34,041 bases of DNA from Ganoderma boninense (Eukaryota; Basidiomycota; Agaricomycetes; Polyporales; Polyporaceae): assembly GCA_002900995.3 (NCBI GenBank), contig PJEW03000032.1, positions 1-34,041 on the forward strand, in the 5' to 3' direction. Under the pieces are notes generated by a model. It did no database searches. It was not told where the DNA came from and saw only the letters and a program-made list of their open reading frames with translations. A program made the position numbers and the translations under genes. Shown here piece by piece: positions 12,866-21,922 of this stretch; positions within the stretch are counted from its first letter, which is position 1, and each line of letters starts with the position of its first letter.

Positions 12866-12951
12866 TCACACGGTGTGCCACAGGTACGAGCACCCCAACA
12901 CGGTACCTTCCGCTGTTCGTCGGCAGCGTTCTAACCATTTCCTTTCCCGAC

Positions 12952-13300
12952 ATGTCGTCGGCTACTTTGTTTGCCTTTGACGGTCGCGTACGTACACATC
13001 GGTTGGATCCCATCTCGCTAACATCGCTCCCTACCCGATGCCCCCTTCTGAACTGGTTGCACTTCTAGGGTGTAGCTTGCCAGACCACCGAGTGCATCGA
13101 ACACCGAACAATGCAACCTGATCTACGCGAACAGGGAGAAGGCGATGAACGAGTTCAAGGACCAGCTCAATGTGATCAGTTCCGCTACCTCGCCGTCAAA
13201 CGCGAGACTGGCAATGCACACAAGATATGCGAGATGCGAGAAGAGAGGCATCGCTTGGACTGTCTCAGCACATCAGTAAAAATCTCTGTGCAACTGTAGC
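12952..13300 (+). CDS. Possible small two-exon gene, function unknown
   Basis: ATG 12952 opens a 12-codon exon ending at a strong GTACGT donor (12988). A CTAG acceptor at 13068 leads into a second exon rich in charged residues and Cys (ACQTTECIEHRT). After an apparent 1-base shift near 13110, the frame continues as NLIYANREKAMNEFKDQLNV, which looks like an amphipathic helix. It ends near the AT-rich island, and its stop is uncertain. Splice sites and composition support coding, but the shift and the missing family match keep this tentative. Confidence 0.3.
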
Positions 13301-14060
13301 ACACTGTAGTCTATATAGTAGTTATAGCCAGGTTGCAACCCCCCCCTTGATGTAGAGCACTGTAGCACCGGGCCATTATTTCATAGCATTCTGTAGCACA
13401 CCATTGCACACTGTAATGGCCATAGCAGGGCCAATAATCTATAGTAAAGAGATATTGAATAAAACCTTGCTGTGGGGCCTCTCACCCCAACCAGTCACAC
13501 TATGTTCCAACTCCATCTACTACAATGATTTTAATTTTTGCACACCACGAAGTTCGAACCAGCAATCTCACAACACAGTGCAGCGCTTGTTCCAACTGCA
13601 CCACATTGGCTTGTTATGATAGGCCAAATTTAAAAATATAATACTATTTAAGATCTCAGGACTTAGTAGAATATTGATGACGGTCCGAGTCCACAAGTTG
13701 TTCATTCACTTGTGAGCATATATGTTTGCTTGTATAGATATTGTATTCCGATATTAGTAGTCTTTTCGTAATGCTTGTCTGTGGCTTAAAGTTGAATATA
13801 GTCACTGTGGACCGGCATACAAGCACTCGACAAAAGATAAAACATCAGTAACACTTAGACATCCGGGAGGTGGATAAATATAGTACTATGTAAACAACAT
13901 TGTTATCAATGGCTACTATAGAGAGCAACAAGGCTTTGATATATACAATGGCTAACAACAGGGTGCTACAGCGTAGATGGGGATGCTACACAGCGCTACT
14001 ATGGCTACAGAAGTAGATATATATGCTACAGTGCACACTGCAGACTACAGTGGTCTATAG
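13289..14060. mobile_element. AT-rich island, probable non-autonomous DNA transposon with subterminal CTGTAG repeats
   Basis: Composition drops sharply to AT-rich and no gene is present. CTGTAG occurs several times in the left 120 bases (for example 13294 and 13304, with more near 13360-13395). Its reverse complement CTACAG/GCTACA occurs several times in the right 100 bases (about 13964-14050). The 11-mer CACTGTAGTCT at 13302-13312 is matched by its reverse complement at 14042-14052. Oppositely oriented repeat clusters at both ends are typical of transposase-binding sites in DNA transposons. No target-site duplication was established, so the ends are approximate. It contains a tRNA-like module. 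Confidence 0.45.
13545..13612 (-). other. tRNA-like sequence with A and B boxes (SINE head or tRNA pseudogene)
   Basis: On the minus strand, TGGTGCAGTTGG (13592-13603) fits a polymerase III A box and GGTTCGAAC (13552-13560) fits a B box, with tRNA-like spacing. The acceptor and T stems do not pair properly, so this is not a functional tRNA. It is probably the head of a tRNA-derived SINE or an old tRNA pseudogene inside the AT-rich island. Confidence 0.45.
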
Positions 14061-14337
14061 CTACCCTATTAATAACTACGGGCCAGTGAACCATTTTACT
14101 GATGCAGGTAAGTATGTTGACCATTTTTCGTTATCATCCAACTGAGGAACGTCGGCCCACAATCCCATAAGTAGGGGAGAAGAATGGGAACAATAGGACG
14201 TCTGACGACCGGGTCGTCGCTGCCAGGCGATGTCATCAGTAACACGGACTAATAGCTAATCATCTGTCTCAGGTACAATTTAGCCGCTGCGCGGGCAAAC
14301 AACACGGCCCACAAATCAAAACACAAGTCAGTGAAAG

Positions 14338-14421
14338 TGTCGCGCGTAAGGCCGGGTGTCGCGCGCAGGGGTGGAATAGTGCGCGCAAGGGTGGGATGGT
14401 GCGCGCGAGGCCAGGGGGCCT
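14338..14421 (+). repeat. Imperfect ~20-bp tandem repeat with GCGCGC cores
   Basis: Four degenerate copies of a unit of the form GTGNGCGCGCAAGGGTGG follow one another. They differ by small substitutions and one or two length changes. The repeat lies about 70 bases before the ATG of the next gene, so it could sit in its promoter. No function is implied by the sequence. Confidence 0.5.
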
Positions 14422-14491
14422 GTTGTTTAAGTTGTAGTTCCACGCAGGTAGATAGGAGCCTGATTCGCTACCTCTGTCGCTCACCACCACC

Positions 14492-15219
14492 ATGGCGCAT
14501 CCTCATCTCAGCTGCACTGTCCTCGCAGATGCTGAAAATATAATTATAATTCCACTTTACGCCATCACCATGGTCTACACTAATTTCACGATCTGCTTTT
14601 CGACTTGGGACTTCGACCCGGACACCCGCGAGGAGCACGAAATCTGCTGCTTCAAGTTCACCGACCTGCCTTCATACATCGACCCACGACCTAAAGTTCC
14701 AATTCTATTCGAAGTAATCGCGCAGATTGCTCCATACGACTGTTCCCTTACAGCGGACGGATACCGATCACCCGAATCAAGCGGAGCAGACGATGAACTT
14801 CTCGCGACATGCTGGCTCGAGAGCTGACCAGACTTCATCTCCCAGACGTATTGGCTAGGTGTTGCCCCCGCGGTGCAAGAGCTTGTCAATCATATTCCAA
14901 CGGGCGCTGACACATCCAGGTTTCTTGGTGAGGATGAAGGACAGGTGAGGCTTCAGGTTTGCTATCAACCACCAGCTGGTCAGGTGTGATTCTTCTACAC
15001 TATGGTACAAGGCTCTCTCTCATATATTTTTAGTCGATTGCATCTACCCTCCCATTATACAATGTTTGCGGGGAACACCTTGTTCCGTCCTGCCTTGACG
15101 AGGTCCCTTTCGGGCTGCCGATGCGGGTCGCTTTCGCGCTCGAAGCGCGCTTTTGCCGAGATGAACCGGACGGCGAACGGGTTCTTGTCACCATGCTTGA
15201 GCAAATGAGCATCATATAG
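14492..15219 (+). pseudogene. Two-exon hypothetical gene interrupted by an in-frame TGA
   Basis: ATG 14492 lies in a good start context (CACCACCATGG). The frame reads through to an intron at 14984-15033 (GTGTGA to TTTTAG). It resumes in phase at 15034 and runs to TAG 15217-15219, giving about 226 codons. One TGA at 14825-14827 interrupts it. The reading frame is the same on both sides, so this is a nonsense codon, not a frameshift, and may come from a Trp codon. The protein is acidic, with stretches such as DFDPDTREEHEICCFKFTDL and TYWLGVAPAVQELVNHIPTG. No signal peptide or family is recognised. Alternatives are a shorter 111-residue protein, sequencing error, or stop readthrough. Confidence 0.5.
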
Positions 15220-15603
15220 CATGTGGGACTGTGACGAAGATGGCTGCAGTACAGAGGAAGGCCCGCACAACAAGACATTATCTCTGGTAATGGGATCCAT
15301 GGGGGCTATATGAGGAGGAAAGGGCCTGGACGGGGTTGGGGACGCAGGTACATGTTTCCGACTCGAATGGCCAGTGCAATTAGCAATTATGTGATCCCTG
15401 AGGTAGTGAAATAGTGAAACGTCGCAGCATTGTAGCCGAGAACATACACTTGTCATCTGAATATTCTATGCGCACTGTCAAAACATAATTCAGCCTTGCG
15501 TACAGACGGAGTATCTTGTAGACGAGGACGGAACACGGCAAGGACGGAAACCCCTGAGGGACTACGCTTATGCTTGAAGGTGTGTCAGTCCCCCTTTCTC
15601 CCA

Positions 15604-15621
15604 ACGACGACGACGACGACG
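15604..15621 (+). repeat. Short ACG-type trinucleotide microsatellite
   Basis: Five to six ACG/CGA repeats lie about 60 bases before the ATG at 15681, probably in the 5' untranslated region of the orphan exon. Confidence 0.7.
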
Positions 15622-15680
15622 CTCCCATCCTACCATAGCCCTCCAGTTCTACCACGGCAGCTGTCCCATTTCACCACACC

Positions 15681-15779
15681 ATGTTTTCGCCTTTCGAGAA
15701 TGCAGTCGTCCGGGACCAATGTGGCGCCTTGTTCGACAGAAAGCAACGAAAGAAGTTCCTAAGTGACTGGAATGACACG
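15681..15779 (+). CDS. Orphan first exon cut off by the retrotransposon
   Basis: ATG 15681 starts 33 codons (MFSPFENAVVRDQCGALFDR and on, ending DWNDT) that run into a perfect GTGAGT donor at 15780. The upstream sequence is pyrimidine-rich, like a 5' untranslated region. Thirty-four bases after the exon the chromovirus LTR begins, so no acceptor follows for 9.6 kb. Same-strand coding resumes on the far side of the retrotransposon at about 25533 in the transposase-like gene. This may be that gene's first exon, but the splice phase does not join cleanly to the acceptor near 25540. The link is an inference. Confidence 0.45.
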
Positions 15780-15813
15780 GTGAGTACATGTTCCGGCTGC
15801 ATGGCGTGGTTGA

Positions 15814-16272
15814 TGTTACGACTGGCTGTCGAGTAAGATCAGGGAGGAGGCTTACGAGACGAGCAAGGGCGTCGACGAGCACTTGTGCAGCGAGAGCGGA
15901 GCAGGGCTCGACAGTCAGGCTGGAGACAAGATGTATTGAGCGAGTAACTAACGAGCGAGAATACAGTGAGGCTTACCTGGAGACAAGAGGTCGAAACTGA
16001 GGTCTCCAGGTAGCGAAGTACAGGTCTTATATACATGTAGCGGACAATGGGAACCGGGGACAATAGGTAACTATGGACACGGGAACCAGTGGAAGAACAA
16101 TGGTATGTAGTACAATGACGATGGGAACAATGGGTGACAGGAGTTATTGTACTGCGAGAACAAGGGACGGGTTTGCTAAACAGCGGAGGACAATAAGGAC
16201 GACGCGGGAGGCAAACAGTCCGAAAAGGGAAAGAGAGACGCCGGGTAGGCGCCGAGCGTGCCGTTCATGACA
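15814..16272 (-). repeat. 3' LTR of the chromovirus
   Basis: This 459-bp direct repeat matches 24964-25422 at all but two positions. In the sense direction it begins TGTCATG and ends CGTAACA, the standard TG...CA ends. The predicted RNA start and self-primer sequence is also present here at 15988-15998. Confidence 0.97.
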
Positions 16273-16274
16273 AT

Positions 16275-16287
16275 ACCCCCCTCCTAA
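16275..16287 (-). other. Polypurine tract
   Basis: On the sense (minus) strand a purine run, TTAGGAGGGGGGT, ends two bases before the 3' LTR. This is where the RNase H-resistant primer for plus-strand DNA synthesis is expected. Confidence 0.8.
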
Positions 16288-16298
16288 GGATCGTGTCC

Positions 16299-18846
16299 TC
16301 ACGATTGAGTCTTCTTGTTGAGAGGGCCAGGAGCGTCGGGATGTGTCGAATGAAACTTTTGCAGCACTTTTGGCGCATTTGCTAGATCCGACACGTCTTC
16401 CCAGCTATTGTGTTCAGGGCCCCAGCCCTTCCAGTGAACAAGATACTGCAGTTTCTTCCACCGCCCATACCGACGCGACTCTAACACTTCCTCTACTTTG
16501 TACTCTTCCTCTCCTTCCACTTCAAGAGCTGCAGGTTCAGGGGGATGCCGACCGGGAAGTTGGCTTTCTTTGTGCGGGTGTAGGAGTGTCACATGGAACA
16601 CTGGGTGGAGCCCCATGTCTTTGGGGAGCTTGAGCTCGTAAGCCAAGTTGCCCACCTTGCGCTTGACAGGGTATGGGCCAGCGTACCGGTCCACCAGCTT
16701 CCGAGAGACTCCTGGGACACGGAAGTTCCTCGTGTCGAGCCACACCTTCTGACCCTCCTTGAACTCTGGAGCAGTGGAGACATAGCGATCGTAGTACTCC
16801 TTCATCCGCTCTGCTGCCAGGGTTAAGGCTGAGGTCGCATCCTCCCTTGCCTGCCGCAACTCCTCTCTTCGTTCATCTGCCGTAGGCACCGTGGTGGATA
16901 GCATCGGAACGTGGAACTGAGGTTCATAGCCGTACATGAGGTAAAACGGTGAGTACCCTGTGGATGAATGTACGCGCGAGTTAAAGCAGTACTCTGCTGT
17001 TGGTAGCCACTTGACCCAATCGTCACGGCGCCTTGAGCAGTACATCCGTAGGTACACCTCTATCTCCTGGTTCCATCGCTCCGACTGTCCATCCGTCTGT
17101 GGGTGGTAGGCTGTGGATAACGCGCTTTCTATGTCGAGGCCTTTAAGGATTGCACGGAAGAGCTTGCTAGAGAACTGGGGCCCCCGATCAGAGATGATCT
17201 TTCGCGGGAGTCCATGTAGGCGGAACCATTCTCTAATGAAGTTGTCTGCAGTCCCTTCCGTGTCGATCTCCTCGGTGCATGGAATAAGGTGAATCATCTT
17301 TCCATGCCGATCAGCAATAAGCTGGAGCGCGTTGTATCCGTCCACCTCCGGTAGTCCAGTGATGAAGTCACAGGTAACTACTTGGCCTGGGCCATCCAGG
17401 ATCTCGTTGGGTTGAAGGGGACCGTGTGGCTTAGCATGTGAAGTCTTGCCACGGCGACAAGTGTTGCAGGTCTCAACGTAATCCTTAATGAACTTTGCCA
17501 TGCCCGGCCACCAGTAGTTCCGTGTAACCAACTCCACCGTCTTTGCCTGGCCAGGGTGTCCAGCAGGCGGGAGGTCGTGGTGAATGCGCACTATCTCTGC
17601 TCGGAGCGCGTCGTCTTTGGGGACATAAACTCGGCCGCGGTAGAGCAGCAGGCCTTGTTCTGTGTTCCAGTCCACCAAATCATTCTGTAGGCGTGCTGGC
17701 CCTAGCTTATCGAGCTTGCTGAGTGCCTCCGTGACCTCCTGCTCACGCTCTCCACATTCTCGAATGCGGCGGAGCAGTGCCTTCTCTGGTACCACTGACA
17801 TGTGCCCTCTCTTGGCTGCCAGTACTCGGAAGCGATCGGGTTGCAACATGACTCGGTTCAGGTTGTCATCGGCGTCGTCCTTCTGGTAATCAGGCCTGCG
17901 CGACAGCGCATCTGCCCTACCATTGGAGGTGCCTGGCTTGTGTGCAATGACAAAGTCGAACCGCGACAGATAGAGAGCCCAACGTGCCTGCCTGCGTGTG
18001 AGGTTTTGTGCGGCCTTCCAGTACTCGAGGTTCTTGTGGTCCGACTGGATCTCGAACACACTGGGAAGACCCTCGAGGTAGTGGCGCCAGGCCTGCAGGG
18101 CACGGATGATAGCGAGCATCTCCTTGTCATAGATCTCGTAGTTGCGTTCCGCATCGCTCATTGACTCAGAGTGGAAAGCCACAGGATGCCATTTGCCGTC
18201 CTCCCCCTCCTGAGACAGAACCGCACCGGTAGCATACCCGGATGCATCGACTTCAATGCGGGTTTTGCGGTCTGGGTCATACATGCTCAGGACAGGGCTT
18301 TCAGTGAAACGACATTTGAGCTCATCGAATGCTGACTGCTCTTCGGCACCCCATTGCCAGGGAGCATTACCCGTGAGACGGTCAAGGGGTTTGCATACTG
18401 CGCTGAAGTCCTTAATGAACCGCCTGTAGAAATTCGCGAAACCGCGGAACTTCCGTACATCTGAGGCGTTCTGAGGGACAGGCCATTCTGCGATACCCCT
18501 GACCTTCACTGGGTCCATCTCCACACGGTTCTCCGAGACGAGCACACCTAGGTACTCAACCTTCGGCTGTTCGAATTCGCACTTCTCTGGCTTGCAGAAC
18601 AGGTCGTGCTCTGCCAGACGCTTCAGGACCTCACGCACCAATGTGCGGTGTTCCTCGATGTCGTTGGTGAATATGAGGATGTCGTCGAGGTAGATAGTGA
18701 TTTTGCCGAGTATGATGAGGTCCTTGAAGATGTCGTTCATGAGCGCAGAGAATGTACTGGGCGAGTTAGCCAGTCCGAAGTACATCACGTTCGGTTCGAA
18801 CAGTCCGCGATTGGTAACAAAGGCAGCCTTCCATTCATCACCGGTC
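16299..18846 (-). CDS. pol: Chromovirus pol, downstream part: RT, RNase H, integrase, chromodomain
   Basis: The open frame covers 858 codons. The first ten come from the inserted foldback end and genuine pol resumes at TGDEWKAAF. RT continues with the catalytic YLDD (residues 62-65 of this frame). RNase H has the EVDASGYATGAVLSQ motif. Integrase has the HHCC zinc module (HHDLPPAGHPG, CNTCRRGK), then a DDE core: CDFITGLPEVDG, ISDRGPQFSS and YHPQTDGQSERWNQE. The chromodomain occupies about residues 791-843 (YKVEEVLE, YLVHWKGW, NSWED), with aromatic residues suited to bind methylated histone tails and direct integration to heterochromatin. No internal stop or frameshift is seen, so the only visible lesion is the insertion that separates it from the upstream half. 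Confidence 0.95.
18840..18846. repeat. Left target-site duplication of the foldback element
   Basis: ACCGGTC is repeated at 21916-21922. Removing one copy with the element rejoins the pol codons for R-I-K-T-G-D-E-W without a gap, which confirms the insertion site to the base. Confidence 0.93.
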
Positions 18847-20334
18847 CACCTGTGGTTTCCACTATTGTAATACAATGGCCCACTTAGGTGCTACAGGCGT
18901 TGTGCAATTTGTGGTCACCTTGTAAAATTGTACAAACGAGCTATCTAGAATAACAATGGCTGGAGGAGGTTGTTGTATATGTGGTAGGTTGTATATCAGC
19001 ATATGGGGTGTTGTTGAATGGTCGGGGATTGTCAATCTGCATATTGTGGATCAGGAATGGGCTTGTTGTATATCTGGCAGGTTGTATATCAGGCTTGGGT
19101 GTATTGTTGAATGGCCAGGGGTTGTAAATCTGCATATTGTGGATCAGGAATGGGCTTGTTGTATATCTGGCAGGTTGTATATCAGGCTTGGGTGTATTGT
19201 TGAATGGCCAGGGGTTGTAAATCTGCATATTGTGGATCAGGAATGGGCTTGTTGTATATCTGGCAGGTTGTATATCAGGCTTGGGTATATTGTTGAATGC
19301 TCAGGGATTGTAAATGCAATTGATATTGTCAATAGATGCTGATCTGATGGGCGCTTTTGGGCGCTTTTTTGGTAATCTGGCTTCCTGAAATGGCAGGTAG
19401 GGGCAGGGGGCAGGTAGGGGACCGGGATGGGGTACCTTCTAGGTCCATTGTGGGCTCAATACTGCAGCTATTGACTTGATTCTTTTTGCAGCATGTACAT
19501 ATAGATAGGGAGCATCCAGTAGACCAAACAGCGAAGCAATACACCCACTACAGCTATTTATATAGCCTATACAGTGGTGGGGAGGAGAGGGTGCTGTATC
19601 TTGGGCATTTCTTGGGCAATCCCCTTCGTTGTTTTTGCATATAGTAGGCATTAGTAGTGGTATATTGGGTATGTGGTTCGATTTGGGCAGCAGTGCCTAG
19701 TACTATTTATGGGGAGCCTACACTATTCAGCCCCTAGGCACTTTGCAGGCCAATAGCTTGGGGGCCAGTGGTGCTATGACTAAGCCCTTAGTACCGTTGG
19801 AAAGGCATAATTTAGGGCTTTCTAACGGTATACCATACACCCCAATCCATGCACTTCCACTTACCCCCTCCTCCTCCCTCCCCCCACACTGATCCCCTTA
19901 TACTGCAGCCCTCCGTGGTCAGATTGCCTTGAAACTTTATACACATGTTATGCTATATGTCTGGCATATATGTACCAACTTTCATCCTGTGAATCACCCT
20001 ACTCCTTCCGATATTCTATTTCTGCCATAGCACAATACTTGCATACTGTTTCCTCCATATCTTCCTACCACCTTCACCAAATCACAGGATCTCTTTTGTT
20101 CTATATTTGTGTACTGTACCACTATCCAGATCGCCCATTGCATTTCTTATCAGAGCATAGGATCCCTTATGCTATTCTTATCAGTGTTTGCACACTAATA
20201 CCCCCACTGTAATAGATCAGGAAATACCATACAGATCAGATACCACCATTGGATAGAGGTCAATTACCGCTTTCCAACACATTTTAGATCATGCAATTTG
20301 GCCAAAAACTGAGGGAGATATGGGGGGAAGAGTG
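18847..20334 (+). repeat. Left inverted arm of the foldback element
   Basis: About 1488 bp, reverse-complementary to 20427-21915. Every segment compared base by base is identical except for one G inserted in the right arm (opposite about 20221) and a few mismatches at the inner end. A 12-bp internal hairpin lies around 19792-19832 (ACCGTTGGAAAG paired with CTTTCTAACGGT, one mismatch). Confidence 0.93.
18967..19314 (+). repeat. 93-bp tandem repeat, about 3.7 copies (left arm)
   Basis: The period is exactly 93 bp: the AATCTGCATATTGTGG phrase starts at 19034, 19127 and 19220. Ninety-three is a multiple of three, which is why a 31-residue repeat appears in an open frame. The outer copies are more diverged than the inner ones. 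It is mirrored in the right arm. Confidence 0.92.
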
Positions 20335-20426
20335 CTGGATGCACCATTTGGGATGCACTGGACAGGAGGTTTCCTTCGGAAATTGGTGCACAGCTCTGTT
20401 CCAACCAGTCTAAAGTACCCTTCAAC
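20335..20426. other. Unique spacer at the centre of the foldback element
   Basis: This ~92-bp non-palindromic loop separates the two arms. It contains no open frame or motif I recognise. It is the only sequence in the element that fixes left-right orientation. Confidence 0.8.
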
Positions 20427-21915
20427 CACTCCTCCCCCCATATCTCCCTCAGTTTTTGGCCAAATTGCATGATCTAAAATGTGTTGGAAAGCGGTAATTG
20501 ACCTCTATCCAATGGTGGTATCTGATCTGTATGGTATTTCCCTGATCTATTACAGTGGGGGTATTAGTGTGCAAACACTGATAAGAATAGCATAAGGGAT
20601 CCTATGCTCTGATAAGAAATGCAATGGGCGATCTGGATAGTGGTACAGTACACAAATATAGAACAAAAGAGATCCTGTGATTTGGTGAAGGTGGTAGGAA
20701 GATATGGAGGAAACAGTATGCAAGTATTGTGCTATGGCAGAAATAGAATATCGGAAGGAGTAGGGTGATTCACAGGATGAAAGTTGGTACATATATGCCA
20801 GACATATAGCATAACATGTGTATAAAGTTTCAAGGCAATCTGACCACGGAGGGCTGCAGTATAAGGGGATCAGTGTGGGGGGAGGGAGGAGGAGGGGGTA
20901 AGTGGAAGTGCATGGATTGGGGTGTATGGTATACCGTTAGAAAGCCCTAAATTATGCCTTTCCAACGGTACTAAGGGCTTAGTCATAGCACCACTGGCCC
21001 CCAAGCTATTGGCCTGCAAAGTGCCTAGGGGCTGAATAGTGTAGGCTCCCCATAAATAGTACTAGGCACTGCTGCCCAAATCGAACCACATACCCAATAT
21101 ACCACTACTAATGCCTACTATATGCAAAAACAACGAAGGGGATTGCCCAAGAAATGCCCAAGATACAGCACCCTCTCCTCCCCACCACTGTATAGGCTAT
21201 ATAAATAGCTGTAGTGGGTGTATTGCTTCGCTGTTTGGTCTACTGGATGCTCCCTATCTATATGTACATGCTGCAAAAAGAATCAAGTCAATAGCTGCAG
21301 TATTGAGCCCACAATGGACCTAGAAGGTACCCCATCCCGGTCCCCTACCTGCCCCCTGCCCCTACCTGCCATTTCAGGAAGCCAGATTACCAAAAAAGCG
21401 CCCAAAAGCGCCCATCAGATCAGCATCTATTGACAATATCAATTGCATTTACAATCCCTGAGCATTCAACAATATACCCAAGCCTGATATACAACCTGCC
21501 AGATATACAACAAGCCCATTCCTGATCCACAATATGCAGATTTACAACCCCTGGCCATTCAACAATACACCCAAGCCTGATATACAACCTGCCAGATATA
21601 CAACAAGCCCATTCCTGATCCACAATATGCAGATTTACAACCCCTGGCCATTCAACAATACACCCAAGCCTGATATACAACCTGCCAGATATACAACAAG
21701 CCCATTCCTGATCCACAATATGCAGATTGACAATCCCCGACCATTCAACAACACCCCATATGCTGATATACAACCTACCACATATACAACAACCTCCTCC
21801 AGCCATTGTTATTCTAGATAGCTCGTTTGTACAATTTTACAAGGTGACCACAAATTGCACAACGCCTGTAGCACCTAAGTGGGCCATTGTATTACAATAG
21901 TGGAAACCACAGGTG
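20427..21915 (-). repeat. Right inverted arm of the foldback element
   Basis: About 1489 bp, the reverse complement of 18847-20334, one base longer owing to the single-base insertion. It carries the same hairpin and tandem repeat in mirror order. Confidence 0.93.
21448..21795 (-). repeat. 93-bp tandem repeat, about 3.7 copies (right arm)
   Basis: Mirror copy of the repeat at 18967-19314, with the same unit length and order of variant units in the opposite orientation. Confidence 0.92.
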
Positions 21916-21922
21916 ACCGGTC
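21916..21922. repeat. Right target-site duplication of the foldback element
   Basis: Second copy of ACCGGTC. It directly abuts the CAGGTG end of the element and continues into the RT codons of the upstream pol half. Confidence 0.93.

Larger units (their letters stand above)
18847..21915. mobile_element. Giant foldback (palindromic) transposon inserted in chromovirus RT
   Basis: The 3069-bp element consists of two long inverted arms and a short spacer. Its ends read CACCTGTGGTTTCC on both sides and it is flanked by a 7-bp duplication. No transposase, reverse transcriptase or other known domain is encoded. Open frames up to 128 codons occur as identical copies in both arms and only translate the internal 93-bp repeats or non-coding sequence. 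The structure matches a non-autonomous foldback element that would need a transposase supplied elsewhere. A 7-bp duplication does not by itself identify the superfamily. The whole element can form a hairpin ~1.5 kb long. Confidence 0.92.

Noticed and set aside
13545..13612. Functional tRNA gene
   Set aside because: The A and B boxes are good, but the acceptor and T stems do not pair, so it is annotated only as tRNA-like.
16073..16270. 65-codon open frame in each LTR (also at 25223-25420)
   Set aside because: It is present only because the LTRs are duplicated. It is Thr/Arg-rich, antisense to the element and has no coding signature.
18967..19314. CRISPR array suggested by regularly repeated segments
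   Set aside because: The whole 93-bp unit repeats with no unique spacers, and the setting is a eukaryotic transposon. It is an ordinary minisatellite.
19970..20792. Paired identical 80-codon frames in the foldback arms
   Set aside because: Identical frames in both arms are a consequence of the palindrome. They have no domain, conserved start context or splice pattern.
18847..21915. Palindrome as an assembly or chimeric-read artefact
   Set aside because: The 7-bp duplication on both sides, exact restoration of RT codons on excision, a unique spacer and a one-base difference between arms all point to a real insertion. It is still worth spanning with a long read.
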